A DNA stretch of 34,905 bases from JANJWP01 sp964540725. Its GTDB lineage: Bacteria > Patescibacteriota > Gracilibacteria > BD1-5 > UBA2023. Below, piece by piece: positions 13,554 to 21,893 of this stretch. Location: positions 1 through 34,905 of the forward strand of contig CAZINU010000010.1 of assembly GCA_964540725.1 (NCBI GenBank), read 5' to 3'. The translations under genes and the position numbers were made by a program. Below the pieces are notes generated by a model. It made no database searches. It was not told the origin of the DNA and was given only the letters and a program-made list of their open reading frames with translations. Within the stretch, counting starts at the first letter, position 1. Every line of letters starts with the position of its first letter.

Positions 13554-14160
13554 CGAACGCATCGATGACGCGACGAACCCCTTCGAACGTTTCGTCCGGC
13601 GTTCCGTTCGCGTCGATGCGGACGATCCGGCGTTCGGATTCGAGGAAGTGGACCGCTTCCAGGTATGTTTCCCGAACTCGGGCGAGAAAGCCGAGTTCTT
13701 CGAAGAATTCCTTCTTTTCCCCACGACGGGAAAGCCGCCGTTCGATATTCTCCATCGAAACGTCGAAAAAGAAGGTGGCGTCCGGGAGGAGGATCTTCGA
13801 ATAGTCGTGCGCGGCCCGAACTTCCGGGAAAGACATGCCCTGGGCGCCCTGGTAGGCGTAGGTGGAGAGGTCGAACCGCGAGGAGAGGATATGCGAGTGT
13901 TTCAGGATTCCCCGACGAATTTCCGACTGTTCCGTCCGGTCGCGGACGTAGAGTTCGGTCGCTTCTTGACCGCTTTCGAATCCCTCGTTCGCGAGCCTCC
14001 GGGCGATTTCGCGTCCGGCTTCGGTCGCGCCCGTGGGCTCGCGGGTAATCCAGATTTGGGCGTACTTGTCCTTTTTTCGAAGGTACGAAACGGCCCTTTC
14101 GAGCTGGGTATCTTTTCCGGAGCCGTCGAGCCCTTCGAAGACGAGGAATTTCGGAGTCAT
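13546..14160 (-). CDS. tmk: Thymidylate kinase
   Basis: 204 residues. FEGLDGSGKDTQ (residues 8-19) is the P-loop, followed by WITREPTGATEAGREI (dTMP site) and the LID region around RRLSRRGEKKEFFEE. It phosphorylates dTMP to dTDP for DNA synthesis; in organisms with poor nucleotide synthesis it supports salvage. It is the first gene of a two-gene - strand unit with the pseudopilin. No Shine-Dalgarno motif lies before the ATG. It stops with TAG. Confidence 0.94.
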   Translation of the reverse strand: MTPKFLVFEGLDGSGKDTQLERAVSYLRKKDKYAQIWITREPTGATEAGREIARRLANEGFESGQEATELYVRDRTEQSEIRRGILKHSHILSSRFDLSTYAYQGAQGMSFPEVRAAHDYSKILLPDATFFFDVSMENIERRLSRRGEKKEFFEELGFLARVRETYLEAVHFLESERRIVRIDANGTPDETFEGVRRVIDAFDA

Positions 14161-14190
14161 GGGAATGGGGGGAGGGGGTGAATCTCGGGC

Positions 14191-14218
14191 ATTGTAGCGA
14201 GCTTTGGGGAAATTCCAT
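14191..14218 (-). promoter_or_regulatory. Candidate tmk promoter
   Basis: On the - strand: ATGGAA (14218-14213), 16 bases, TACAAT (14196-14191), about 30 bases before the tmk ATG. The -35 is weak but the spacing fits the local rule. Confidence 0.5.
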
Positions 14219-14238
14219 GCCCATGGCGCCGGAAGCGG

Positions 14239-14266
14239 TTGACTTCTCTTTTCGAGTGCATATAAC
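14239..14266 (+). promoter_or_regulatory. Promoter for the first lectin-like orphan
   Basis: TTGACT (14239-14244), 16 bases, TATAAC (14261-14266), followed by AAAGGAGG seven bases before the ATG at 14303. Confidence 0.85.
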
Positions 14267-14302
14267 TTTCAAGTGGCATTTGATTCGAAAGGAGGATTCG
14301 CC

Positions 14303-14833
14303 ATGATCGATACCAATACTGAAATCAGGGTACCCCGATTCGAGACCGTCGTCGCCGATGGTGCGGAGTACCTTGGAATTGCCGGTCTCCTCGTCTGTAA
14401 AAAGGACCTGGCCGTTCCGGCGGAGTGCGTCGATGGAGAGTTCGTCCGTTTCGATCCGAAACATCCGGAACGCGGACAGTACTTCTCCTTCGAATCGGCA
14501 ATAATCCATGCCCGGTATCAAGGGTTGTCCGTACCGACGGACGACGAATGGACGGCCGTGATGAGGGGTATCAATTCGCAAATCGATCCCCGCCGTTTCG
14601 GGCATTGGCAGAAGGACGTTCTCGTCCGAACGACGCTCGGCCTGAAACTTGCCGGCCATTGGGGCGCCTGTTCGGCCCCCTCGGACGCGGGAAGCATGGG
14701 GTATTACCGCACGTCGGTCGCTTCCGCCGGAGAAGGGGCGCACTACGTCCTGTTGGCGGAACGCGAACTCTTGCCGCTTGCGGACAGGGGGACGCTCTCT
14801 TCCGGCTTCTCCGTCCGTTGCCTGAAGAAGTAA
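14303..14833 (+). CDS. C-type-lectin/FGE-fold-like protein (FISUMP-like)
   Basis: 176 residues. The C-terminal two-thirds carry the signature order of the Fibrobacter succinogenes major paralogous (FISUMP) and related formylglycine-enzyme/C-type-lectin folds: a SFESAI helix, LSVPTDDEWTAVM, a Gly-rich stretch, GYYRTS, and the closing SSGFSVRCLKK. The N-terminal 40 residues are unlike the second copy at 33490. No signal peptide is visible, so it is probably cytoplasmic or uses another route. A near-consensus promoter, a strong AAAGGAGG site and its own terminator mark it as a monocistronic orphan of the exceptional class. Lectin-fold proteins of this kind bind ligands and are sometimes targets of diversity-generating retroelements, but no reverse transcriptase is in this window. 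Confidence 0.7.
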   Translation: MIDTNTEIRVPRFETVVADGAEYLGIAGLLVCKKDLAVPAECVDGEFVRFDPKHPERGQYFSFESAIIHARYQGLSVPTDDEWTAVMRGINSQIDPRRFGHWQKDVLVRTTLGLKLAGHWGACSAPSDAGSMGYYRTSVASAGEGAHYVLLAERELLPLADRGTLSSGFSVRCLKK

Positions 14834-14853
14834 TTTCGGACGCCCTGTCCACT

Positions 14854-14880
14854 GCCGGCCCTAACGGGGCCGGTTTTTTC
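14854..14880 (+). terminator. Terminator after the first lectin-like gene
   Basis: Stem ccggccc (14855-14861) with gggccgg (14867-14873), loop taacg, then six T. Confidence 0.88.
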
Positions 14881-14917
14881 AATCCGAACCGAGCGGCCGA
14901 ATTTTCGACAAACGCGT

Positions 14918-14945
14918 TTGCAAAAATCCCCACTATCCCTATACT
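14918..14945 (+). promoter_or_regulatory. gyrA promoter
   Basis: TTGCAA (14918-14923), 16 bases, TATACT (14940-14945), 29 bases before the ATG at 14975. Boxes and spacing equal those of the tRNA promoter at 8040. Confidence 0.8.
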
Positions 14946-14974
14946 GCAAGCCAAATCTCGGTAATTTTTCCTTC

Positions 14975-17611
14975 ATGTCCGAAGAACTCGAAAACCTCCC
15001 TTCCGAAGCGGAGGGGGAGGATACCCAAGTTTCCCTTCCCGTAGGGGCGGAAGGCGGCTCCGACACCCCGTCCGACAATCCGGGCATCCCCGCCATCGCC
15101 TACGAGGGCGACTCCGACCGGTCCATCGTCGAGGAAATGGAGACCTGCTACCTCGACTACGCCATGTCGGTCATCGTCTCGCGCGCCCTTCCGGACGTTC
15201 GGGACGGTTTCAAGCCGGTTCACCGCCGCATCCTCTACGTCCTTCACGAAAACGGGCTCCGTCCGGGTGCCAAGTACCGCAAATCGGCGACCATCGTCGG
15301 TGACGTGCTCGGTAAGTACCACCCGCACGGCGATACCGCGGTGTACGATTCCATGGTGCGCATGGCACAGGATTTCTCGCTCCGGTACCCCTTGGTCGAC
15401 GGTCAGGGGAACTTCGGCTCGATGGACGGCGACGGCGCGGCCGCCTACCGCTATACCGAGGCCAAAATGACCCGGTACGCCGAGCTCATGCTCGCCGACA
15501 TCGAAAAGGAGACCGTCGATTTCCGACCGAACTACGACGCGTCCCGCGAAGAGCCGTCGGTACTTCCCACGAGGTTTCCGAACCTGCTCTGTAACGGCGT
15601 CATGGGTATCGCGGTCGGTATGGCGACGAACATTCCCCCGCACAACCTGAACGAGGTGGTCGATGCCATTTTGTACATGCTCCGCCACCCGAATCCGTCC
15701 GAAATCACGGTCGACAACCTTCTCGACTTCATCAAGGGACCCGATTTCCCGACCGGCGGCATCGTCTACGACCGAAAGGCCATAGCGAGCGCCTACGCGA
15801 CGGGCCGGGGCTCGGTCGTCATGCGCGGACGCGCCGAAATCGACGAACTCAAAAACGGTCGCAAGGCGATCATCATCACCGAAATTCCGTACCAGATCAA
15901 TAAGTCCGAGGGGCTGATCGTCAAAATCGCCAACCTCGTCCAAGAGAAGGTCATCGTCGGCATTTCCGACATCCGCGACGAATCGAAGGACGACGTCCGC
16001 ATCGTTATCGAACTGAAAAAGGACGCGTTCCCCAAAAAGATCCTCAACCAGCTCTACAAGCTCACGCCGCTTCAGACGAGCTTCGGGTACAACATGATCG
16101 CGCTCACCGAACGCGGTCTCCAGCCCAAGCTCTTCAACTTGGTCGAAATGCTCGAAGAGTTTATCGCCCACCGTCGGGAAATCGTTACCCGCCGTACCCG
16201 CTACGAACTCGGCATCGCCGAAGCGCGCGCCCACATCCTCGAGGGGCTCAAGATCGCGCTCGACAACATCGACGCCGTCATCAAGACCATCAAGGCGTCG
16301 GCGACGAAGGAAGAAGCCCGGACGAACCTCATGGCGCAATTCGGACTTTCCGAGAAGCAGTCCGACGCCATCCTCGAAATGCAGCTCCAGCGGCTCGCGG
16401 GCCTCGAGCGGAAAAAGATCGAGGATGAGCTCGCGGAAAAGCTCCTTCTCATCGCCGATTTGAAGGACATTCTCGCCAAGCCCGAACGCGTCACGACCAT
16501 CGTGTCCGACGAATTGACCGAAATGCGCGACAAATTCGGCGACGAACGCCGGACCGAAGTGCAGGCCGGCGGCGTCGGCGAATGGAGCCCGAAGGACACC
16601 ATTCCGAACGAAGACGTCGTCATCACCCTTTCGAAGAATTCCTACGTCAAGCGCATCAAGTCGTCCGCGTTCCGTACCCAACGTCGCGGAGGCAAGGGCG
16701 TGACGACCGCGGTGAAGGACGAAGACGAGGTCAAGCTCCTCCTCTCCACCAAGAACCACGACGACCTTCTCTTCTTCACGAACACGGGCCGGGTATTCCG
16801 CCTTCCCGCCTACGAAATTCCGGAAGCCCAGCGGACCGCGAAGGGCCAACCCATCGTCAATTTCATCGGACTGCAGAAGGACGAGGAAATTACGGCCATC
16901 CTCGACGCGACCACCGAAACCGGCAAGCACTACGCCCTTATCTCCAAGAAGGGCATCGTGAAGCGCATCGACGTCGAAGACACGGCGAACATCCGTTCGT
17001 CCGGCCTCATCGTCATGAAGCCGAAGGACGGCGACGAACTCGGATGGGTCCGTTCCACCTCGGGGACCGACAACATGCTCCTCGTTTCCAAGCACGGAAA
17101 GGCGATCCAGTTCAACGAGGACGACGTCCGGGTCATGGGCCGTGCCGCCGCCGGAGTCCGCGGCATGCGCATCGCCGAAGACGACGCCCTCATCGAGGCC
17201 GACGTCGTATCTTCCGAAGCCAAATACGTCTTCTCGGTCACCGAGACGGGCATGGGGAAGATTACCGACGTCGACGAATACCGCGAACAGGGCCGCGGAG
17301 GCTCGGGCGTGAAGGTCGGCGCCGTCACCGGAAAAACCGGCGACATCATCGGCGTCGCGCTTCTCTCCGAGGAAATGCGCAAGGAAGGCGAAGTCATTCT
17401 CATCTCCCGCGACGGACAGACCGTCCGCGTGCCGCTCTCGGGCGTCCGCGTTACGAGCCGCGTGACCCAGGGGGTCATCCTGGCCAAGCTCAAGGACAAG
17501 AAGGACGCCTTCACCGGTATGGCCGTCATGAAGGCAGGCGCGGAGGAAGAAGACGTTGTCGCGCCCGCTTCTTCCGAAGAGGAGGAGAACATGGCATTGC
17601 CGGTAGAATAG
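14975..17611 (+). CDS. gyrA: DNA gyrase subunit A
   Basis: 878 residues. An acidic N-terminal extension of about 45 residues precedes the conserved core. KYHPHGDTAVYDSMVRMAQD carries the quinolone-determining region with Thr at the Ser-83-equivalent and Asp at the 87-equivalent. The catalytic tyrosine is Tyr160 in AAAYRYTEAK. The GyrA box QRRGGKG lies at the start of the C-terminal beta-pinwheel, which wraps DNA and separates GyrA from ParC. With GyrB it introduces negative supercoils. It is monocistronic with its own promoter and terminator; gyrB is not adjacent. It stops with TAG. Confidence 0.97.
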   Translation: MSEELENLPSEAEGEDTQVSLPVGAEGGSDTPSDNPGIPAIAYEGDSDRSIVEEMETCYLDYAMSVIVSRALPDVRDGFKPVHRRILYVLHENGLRPGAKYRKSATIVGDVLGKYHPHGDTAVYDSMVRMAQDFSLRYPLVDGQGNFGSMDGDGAAAYRYTEAKMTRYAELMLADIEKETVDFRPNYDASREEPSVLPTRFPNLLCNGVMGIAVGMATNIPPHNLNEVVDAILYMLRHPNPSEITVDNLLDFIKGPDFPTGGIVYDRKAIASAYATGRGSVVMRGRAEIDELKNGRKAIIITEIPYQINKSEGLIVKIANLVQEKVIVGISDIRDESKDDVRIVIELKKDAFPKKILNQLYKLTPLQTSFGYNMIALTERGLQPKLFNLVEMLEEFIAHRREIVTRRTRYELGIAEARAHILEGLKIALDNIDAVIKTIKASATKEEARTNLMAQFGLSEKQSDAILEMQLQRLAGLERKKIEDELAEKLLLIADLKDILAKPERVTTIVSDELTEMRDKFGDERRTEVQAGGVGEWSPKDTIPNEDVVITLSKNSYVKRIKSSAFRTQRRGGKGVTTAVKDEDEVKLLLSTKNHDDLLFFTNTGRVFRLPAYEIPEAQRTAKGQPIVNFIGLQKDEEITAILDATTETGKHYALISKKGIVKRIDVEDTANIRSSGLIVMKPKDGDELGWVRSTSGTDNMLLVSKHGKAIQFNEDDVRVMGRAAAGVRGMRIAEDDALIEADVVSSEAKYVFSVTETGMGKITDVDEYREQGRGGSGVKVGAVTGKTGDIIGVALLSEEMRKEGEVILISRDGQTVRVPLSGVRVTSRVTQGVILAKLKDKKDAFTGMAVMKAGAEEEDVVAPASSEEEENMALPVE

Positions 17612-17622
17612 TTGGCCGAAGT

Positions 17623-17652
17623 AAAAACCCCCAGCCTGAGGCTGGGGGTTTA
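17623..17652. terminator. Bidirectional terminator after gyrA
   Basis: Stem aaacccccagcc (17625-17636) with ggctgggggttt (17640-17651), tga loop. It lies between gyrA (+) and the convergent 172-residue gene (-). Confidence 0.88.
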
Positions 17653-17716
17653 TCGTTTCCGCATCCGGACAATCCCGAAGGACGGACGGTGACGGGGCAG
17701 TCGCGTTCGGAGGGAA

Positions 17717-18235
17717 TCACCCCACCGTTTTTTTCCGTTCGGTGACGGAGAGGGCCGTGAACGCGTCGGAGACGGCCTTGACGGCGTCCCAAAGCTGCCG
17801 CACGTTACATTCCGACATGAACAGGTCCGCGGTATCGGTTTTCGGATTGCAGAAGAAAACGGTTAAACGTTCTTCCGAATCATGGAGCGTGGCCGCGACC
17901 TTGCGGTCGGAAAGGACCGAGATTTCGACCTTTACCCCGCCGAACGTGCCCGAGAGTTCGCGCATGCCCGAGAATTTCACCCGGGGGTGAAGTTCGCATT
18001 TCCACACGGAATCGAATTGGCCGATGCAGTGGCCAATCTCCGAGGAAAGTTCCGCATAGGGGCGTGCGGATTCTTCGGAAATCTCCATACGCTCGAACTT
18101 GTGGAGCTCCCGGTACATCCGGATGAGGTTCGCCGTCACGAGCGGCCACTCGCGCGGCGGAAGGGGTTCGTCGCGGGAAGCGGGGGCCTCCGAATTCGGA
18201 CGGAGCGGGACGATGTTGGAGTCTTGTTGGAACAT
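17717..18235 (-). CDS. Unknown soluble protein; only ORF in the window ending in TGA
   Basis: 172 residues (MFQQDSNIVPLRPN at the start), no membrane segment or signal peptide, not recognised. The middle contains a beta-rich stretch (KVEISVLSDRKVAATLHDSE) and a Cys-containing C-terminal helix (SECNVRQLWDAVKAVSDAF). Expression signals are the best in the window: TTGACA-16-TATAAA and a GAAAGGAAG site five bases before the ATG. The frame ends at TGA (17719-17717). If UGA is glycine here, the frame would stay open through the gyrA terminator and antisense through gyrA, which is implausible as a protein. Either UGA stops here, the end is damaged, or the gene comes from a standard-code source. The given end assumes termination at TGA. 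Confidence 0.65.
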   Translation of the reverse strand: MFQQDSNIVPLRPNSEAPASRDEPLPPREWPLVTANLIRMYRELHKFERMEISEESARPYAELSSEIGHCIGQFDSVWKCELHPRVKFSGMRELSGTFGGVKVEISVLSDRKVAATLHDSEERLTVFFCNPKTDTADLFMSECNVRQLWDAVKAVSDAFTALSVTERKKTVG

Positions 18236-18295
18236 GGTGGCTTCCTTTCGTTTCTGTTTTTGGAAAATCGGGCGGTTCGCCGATTCACGGGATTG

Positions 18296-18323
18296 TTTAT
18301 AGTGACGTATTTAAGAATGTCAA
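18296..18323 (-). promoter_or_regulatory. Near-consensus promoter for the 172-residue gene
   Basis: On the - strand: TTGACA (18323-18318), 16 bases, TATAAA (18301-18296). Identical boxes and spacing to the promoter at 5031. The region is A+T-rich and lies just after the pyrG stop. Confidence 0.88.
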
Positions 18324-18340
18324 ATAGTGACTCCTAGATT

Positions 18341-19936
18341 CTAGCGCGATTTCCGTACCATCGCCTCCACGAATCCCATGAAGAGCGGGTGCGGCGCCGT
18401 CGGGCGCGATTTGAATTCCGGGTGGGCTTGGGTCGCGACCATGAACGGGTGGTCGCGGAGCTCCACGATTTCGGCCAAAAGCCCGTCCGGCGACGTGGCG
18501 GAGACGACGAACCCCTTTTCTTCCATGCGGGCGCGGTAGTCCGGGTCGAATTCGAAGCGGTGCCGGTGGCGTTCGGTCGTTTCGGCGGTTCCGTAGAGGC
18601 GTTCCGCGACCGATCATTTTCGAAGGACGCACGGGTACGAACCGAGGCGCATCGTCCCGCCTTTTTTCGAAACCGACTTCTGGGTCTCCATGATGCGGAC
18701 GACGTTATGCCCGCCGTCGGGCGCGAATTCCTGGCTGTTCGCGTCCGCGATGCCGAGCGCGTTGCGCGCGAACTCGATGGCCATGATCTGCGACCCGAGG
18801 CAGACGCCCAGGTACGGTACGCGGTTTTCCCGGGCGTATTTCGCCGCCGCCACCATGCCCTCGATGCCCCGGTTTCCGAAGCCTCCGGGAACGCAGATGC
18901 CGTCCATGCCTTCGAGGACTTCCGCCCCCTTCGTTTCGACGTCGGTCGCGTCCACGAATTCGAGCTTCACCTTTTTCCGGTGGGCGTACCCGGCGGTCCG
19001 AAGGCCTTCGTTCAAGGAGAAATACGCGTCCTCGAGGTCGTTGTATTTTCCGACCATGGCGACGCGGAGCACGTCTTTCGACGCGTGCAGGTCGTCCATG
19101 AGGCGTTCCCACTTCGACAGGTCGCACGGCCGGTTCGGAAGCCCGAGGGCGGCCGCGATCTTCGCCGAGAGGCCTTCGCGCTCGAATTCGAGCGGAACCC
19201 GGTAGATGGAATCCGCCGTGGGATTCGCGACGACCCGTTCGGTGGGCATGCCGCACCCGCGCGCCGTTTTCTCGACGATGTCGGCGGGAACTTCCGTATC
19301 GGCGCGGAGGAAGAGGAAATCCGGGGAGATGCCGTAGCCCATGAGGGTGCGGACGGAATGCTGGGTCGGCTTCGTTTTCACTTCCTTGCTCGCGCCCAAA
19401 TACGGCAGGAGCGTGACGTGGAGGAAACACACGTTTTCGCGACCGAGTTCCAAATGGAGCTGGCGGGCCGATTCGAGGAAATACTCGTTTTCCATGTCGC
19501 CCACCGTTCCCCCTATTTCCACGATCGATACGTCCGCGCCCGAAGTTTCGAATCCGAGCCGGATCTTCTCTTTGACCAAATCCGTGAGGTGCGGAACGAT
19601 TTGGACGGTCCCGCCCAGGTATTTCCCTTCGCGTTCACGGGCGATGATTTCTTCGTAGAGCTTGCCCGAAGTGAACGATGAAAAGCGGTTCAAGTCGGTG
19701 TCGAGGAACCGTTCGTAGTGGCCGAGGTCGAGATCGGTTTCGGCCCCGTCTTCGGTAACGAACACTTCGCCGTGCTGGAAGGGGCTCATGGTGCCCGGGT
19801 CGACGTTCAGATACCCGTCGAACTTCTGGCAGAAGACCCGGTGGCCCATGCCCTTGAGCAGGGCGCCGACGGAAGCGGCGACGATGCCCTTGCCGATGCC
19901 GGAGAGGACTCAACCGGTAACGAAGATGATTTTCAT
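18341..19936 (-). CDS. pyrG: CTP synthase, with two UGA-Gly codons
   Basis: 531 residues from the ATG at 19936. It makes CTP from UTP, ATP and glutamine. The N-terminal synthetase domain begins MKIIFVTG-(UGA)-VLSGIGKGI; the UGA at 19912-19910 is residue 9, the second Gly of the invariant VTGG motif. The C-terminal class I glutamine amidotransferase domain has GVCLGSQ with nucleophile Cys379 and an AHPEF motif near the end carrying His and Glu of the triad. A second UGA (18616-18614, residue 441) falls where many homologues have Gly, before the conserved ERHRHR motif. Under the standard code the gene would be split in three. It stops with TAG. The leader contains a terminator-like hairpin and a repeat copy. 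Confidence 0.97.
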
Positions 19937-19985
19937 GGGAGGGTGGTTAGGGTGGCGTACGTGCGGAAAACGATGAAATTCGAAT

Positions 19986-20050
19986 GAAGTCCGAGCATCG
20001 GAGCGAGGCGTACTTGACCGGTACGGTGAGCGAGAAGCGCAGGACTGAAT
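19986..20050 (+). repeat. Dispersed intergenic repeat, copy 3
   Basis: It matches copy 1 (4551-4616, opposite strand) with few mismatches from gaagtccgag to cgcagga. The hairpin CGTAC...GTACG is kept while the loop changes (ttgaccg in place of tattcg). It lies in the pyrG leader region. Confidence 0.8.
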
Positions 20051-20084
20051 TCGAAGTTCGCGTTTTTGCGTACGTACGGGGAAG

Positions 20085-20112
20085 AAAAAAAGGGTCGGTG
20101 AGACCCTTTTTT
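20085..20112. terminator. Terminator-like hairpin in the pyrG/permease divergent region
   Basis: Stem aaaaaagggtc (20086-20096) with gaccctttttt (20102-20112), loop ggtga. It would work in both directions. In a divergent region it has no gene to end, so it may be an attenuator in the pyrG leader or end a small RNA. The remaining 350-base gap (19937-20286) holds repeat copy 3, promoters and no supported ORF. Confidence 0.75.
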
Positions 20113-20158
20113 CGATGTCGGAAATGCGGATTGTCGTCGGCGGTTTTCCATGGGGGAG

Positions 20159-20186
20159 AGCGTATTCGAAAACGCGGCGAATTCAA
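20159..20186 (-). promoter_or_regulatory. Candidate pyrG promoter upstream of the hairpin
   Basis: On the - strand: TTGAAT (20186-20181), 16 bases, TACGCT (20164-20159). The -10 is poor; support comes from the exact 16-base spacing. It would put the 20085-20112 hairpin inside a leader of about 215 bases. Confidence 0.35.
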
Positions 20187-20228
20187 AGCCGAATTCGAGA
20201 ATCGGCTTGACGTTCGTCCGACGACCCC

Positions 20229-20255
20229 TTGCGTTCCGTCCGCTCCGCGTATAAT
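20229..20255 (+). promoter_or_regulatory. Promoter for the AI-2E-family permease
   Basis: TTGCGT (20229-20234), 15 bases, TATAAT (20250-20255), 31 bases before the ATG at 20287. Confidence 0.7.
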
Positions 20256-20286
20256 TGCGGAAAGCCACCGATTCCCCATCTCCCGC

Positions 20287-21468
20287 ATGCTCCAAGATTC
20301 CAAGGATTTCCTCCGCAAGCTCGGAATCCTCGCGGCCCTCGTTGCCGCCGCCCTCGTTGCCTACGAACTCCGCTCGCTCCTGTTCGTTCTCGCGTTCTCG
20401 GCATTCCTCGTCGCGCTGTTTTCTCCCGCGTTGAACGCGATGAACCGATGGAAAATCCCGGATTTTCTCGGCGTCCTCGTCATATTTTTCGGCATCTCCG
20501 TGCTGGCCGGAACGGTCTTCGCCACGACGTTCCCCATTTTCGCCAAGCAGTCCGTCGCCCTCTTCGAAGCGATTCGGACCTCGGCCGACCGGCTGTCCGA
20601 CGCGTACGCCGCGGGCGGTGCCGCCGCACTGCCGGTTCCCGAGTTCCTCCGGCCCGCGCTCGCGTACTTCGACCCCGCGTCCGCTATCGCCGCGGTCCGC
20701 GACAACGTGGGCGGTATCGCGAAATCGCTCGCGGGCTTCCTGTCTTCGGTAGGGACCAAGGGGGTGGGGGCGTTCAGCGCCGTCGGAGCGTCGGTCGCCG
20801 ACTTCGCCCTCCTCGTGGTCTTCACCTTCTTCCTGACGCTCGAACGTCACGCCGTGCGGAACTTCTTCTACCGGGCGGCTCCGAAAGCGGTTTCCGGATT
20901 CGTCCGCGAAAAAGAGGGTCGTATCGTGACGATGCTTTCGTCGTGGGTCAAGGGGCAAACGCTCCTCGGCATGGCCATTTTCAGCGCGACGCTCATCGGG
21001 TTGAACGTTCTCGATTTCGCGTTCGGCATCCGTCTCGAAAACCGTTTCGGTTTGGCGCTCGTGGCCGGCATTACTGAATTCGTTCCCTACGTCGGACCCT
21101 TGCTCGCGCTCCTGCCGGCATTGGCGCTCGCCCTCGGAATGGGGCCCGAAGCCACCGTGGCGGTTCTCGCGCTCTACCTGCTCATCCAACAGTTCGAGAA
21201 CAACGTCCTCGTCCCGGCGCTCATGAGCAAATCGCTCGACCTTTCGCCTTTCTACGTGCTCGTCATGACCGTCGCGGGGGCGTCTCTCGGGGGCGTGCTC
21301 GGCATCCTCCTCGCGCTGCCCATCGCCGGGGTTCTCCGCATCCTGTCGGAAGACTGGATCGAACGCCCCGAAGGCGCCGATTCGACGCCTTCGGAACCGG
21401 GGAAGGGGGTCGGCCGTCCGAAGAAAATTGACAAGCTCCCGCGAAAGCGTACTATCGGCGCGTCGTAA
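20287..21468 (+). CDS. AI-2E family transporter-like membrane protein
   Basis: 393 residues with about seven or eight membrane segments. Two N-terminal segments (about 13-50), one near 60-80, a long soluble stretch (about 90-165), then a hydrophobic C-terminal half with the family signature ITEFVPYVGPLLALLPALAL followed by QQFENNVLVPALMSKSLDLS. The AI-2E/PerM superfamily includes exporters of signalling molecules, Na+/H+ antiporters and uncharacterised permeases, so the substrate cannot be given. The Lys/Arg-rich tail (RPKKIDKLPRKRT) is cytoplasmic. It is divergent from pyrG and has its own TATAAT promoter. Confidence 0.88.
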   Translation: MLQDSKDFLRKLGILAALVAAALVAYELRSLLFVLAFSAFLVALFSPALNAMNRWKIPDFLGVLVIFFGISVLAGTVFATTFPIFAKQSVALFEAIRTSADRLSDAYAAGGAAALPVPEFLRPALAYFDPASAIAAVRDNVGGIAKSLAGFLSSVGTKGVGAFSAVGASVADFALLVVFTFFLTLERHAVRNFFYRAAPKAVSGFVREKEGRIVTMLSSWVKGQTLLGMAIFSATLIGLNVLDFAFGIRLENRFGLALVAGITEFVPYVGPLLALLPALALALGMGPEATVAVLALYLLIQQFENNVLVPALMSKSLDLSPFYVLVMTVAGASLGGVLGILLALPIAGVLRILSEDWIERPEGADSTPSEPGKGVGRPKKIDKLPRKRTIGAS

Positions 21469-21564
21469 CCCGATCGCATGTCGCTCCGACTTTCGTCCTT
21501 TTCCTTCTATTTCTTCCGCCTCCCGGCGTAGGAGATCGTTTTGGACGTCGTTTCGAACCTTCCC

Positions 21565-21595
21565 CTCCGCCGCTCTCCGGCGGAGTTTTATTTTC
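21565..21595 (+). terminator. Terminator between the permease and the 94-residue gene
   Basis: Stem ctccgccg (21565-21572) with cggcggag (21578-21585), loop of five, then T-rich tttta tttt. It ends the permease transcript about 100 bases past the stop codon. Confidence 0.75.
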
Positions 21596-21608
21596 CGTTT
21601 TTTCCCGT

Positions 21609-21893
21609 ATGCACGCCCCCGAATCCCTCCTTCGTTCCCCCGTACCGCCCACCGCTCCCCGACAGGGGGTGGACCGCGTCGAGCGGGCCGTCAGCCTCCT
21701 CTCCGCCCTTATCGGCGGCTTCGGCGCCCACGTCGATCCCGAAAGGGTGAAGGGATTCCTCGAGTCCATGGGGCGGAGCGAGGTCAGCCTCCTCCTCTCC
21801 GTCCTAAGGGATTCCGAGTCCGCCGTTCCGAACAAACTTCCGATCGCGTTTCCGGAAATCGACGCCGTCATTCGCCGGAAAATCGCCGGATAG
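21609..21893 (+). CDS. Hypothetical protein, 94 residues
   Basis: It starts MHAPESLLRSPVPPTAPRQG and continues as a largely helical, soluble domain (VERAVSLLSALIGGFGAHVD, then GRSEVSLLLSVLRD). No family recognised. It lies directly after a terminator and before the response-regulator promoter, which overlaps its stop codon region. No clear promoter or Shine-Dalgarno site was found, so expression is uncertain; G+C-rich codon use like its neighbours supports coding. It stops with TAG. Confidence 0.55.
   Translation: MHAPESLLRSPVPPTAPRQGVDRVERAVSLLSALIGGFGAHVDPERVKGFLESMGRSEVSLLLSVLRDSESAVPNKLPIAFPEIDAVIRRKIAG

Noticed and set aside
14939..17095. A 718-codon open frame on the - strand, antisense to gyrA
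   Set aside because: It mirrors the third-position C bias of gyrA, which prevents stops in this antisense frame; its composition is unlike a protein and gyrA is certain on the + strand.
18614..18616. Disrupted CTP synthase
   Set aside because: The two stops are UGA at positions where homologues have Gly; all catalytic motifs are intact.
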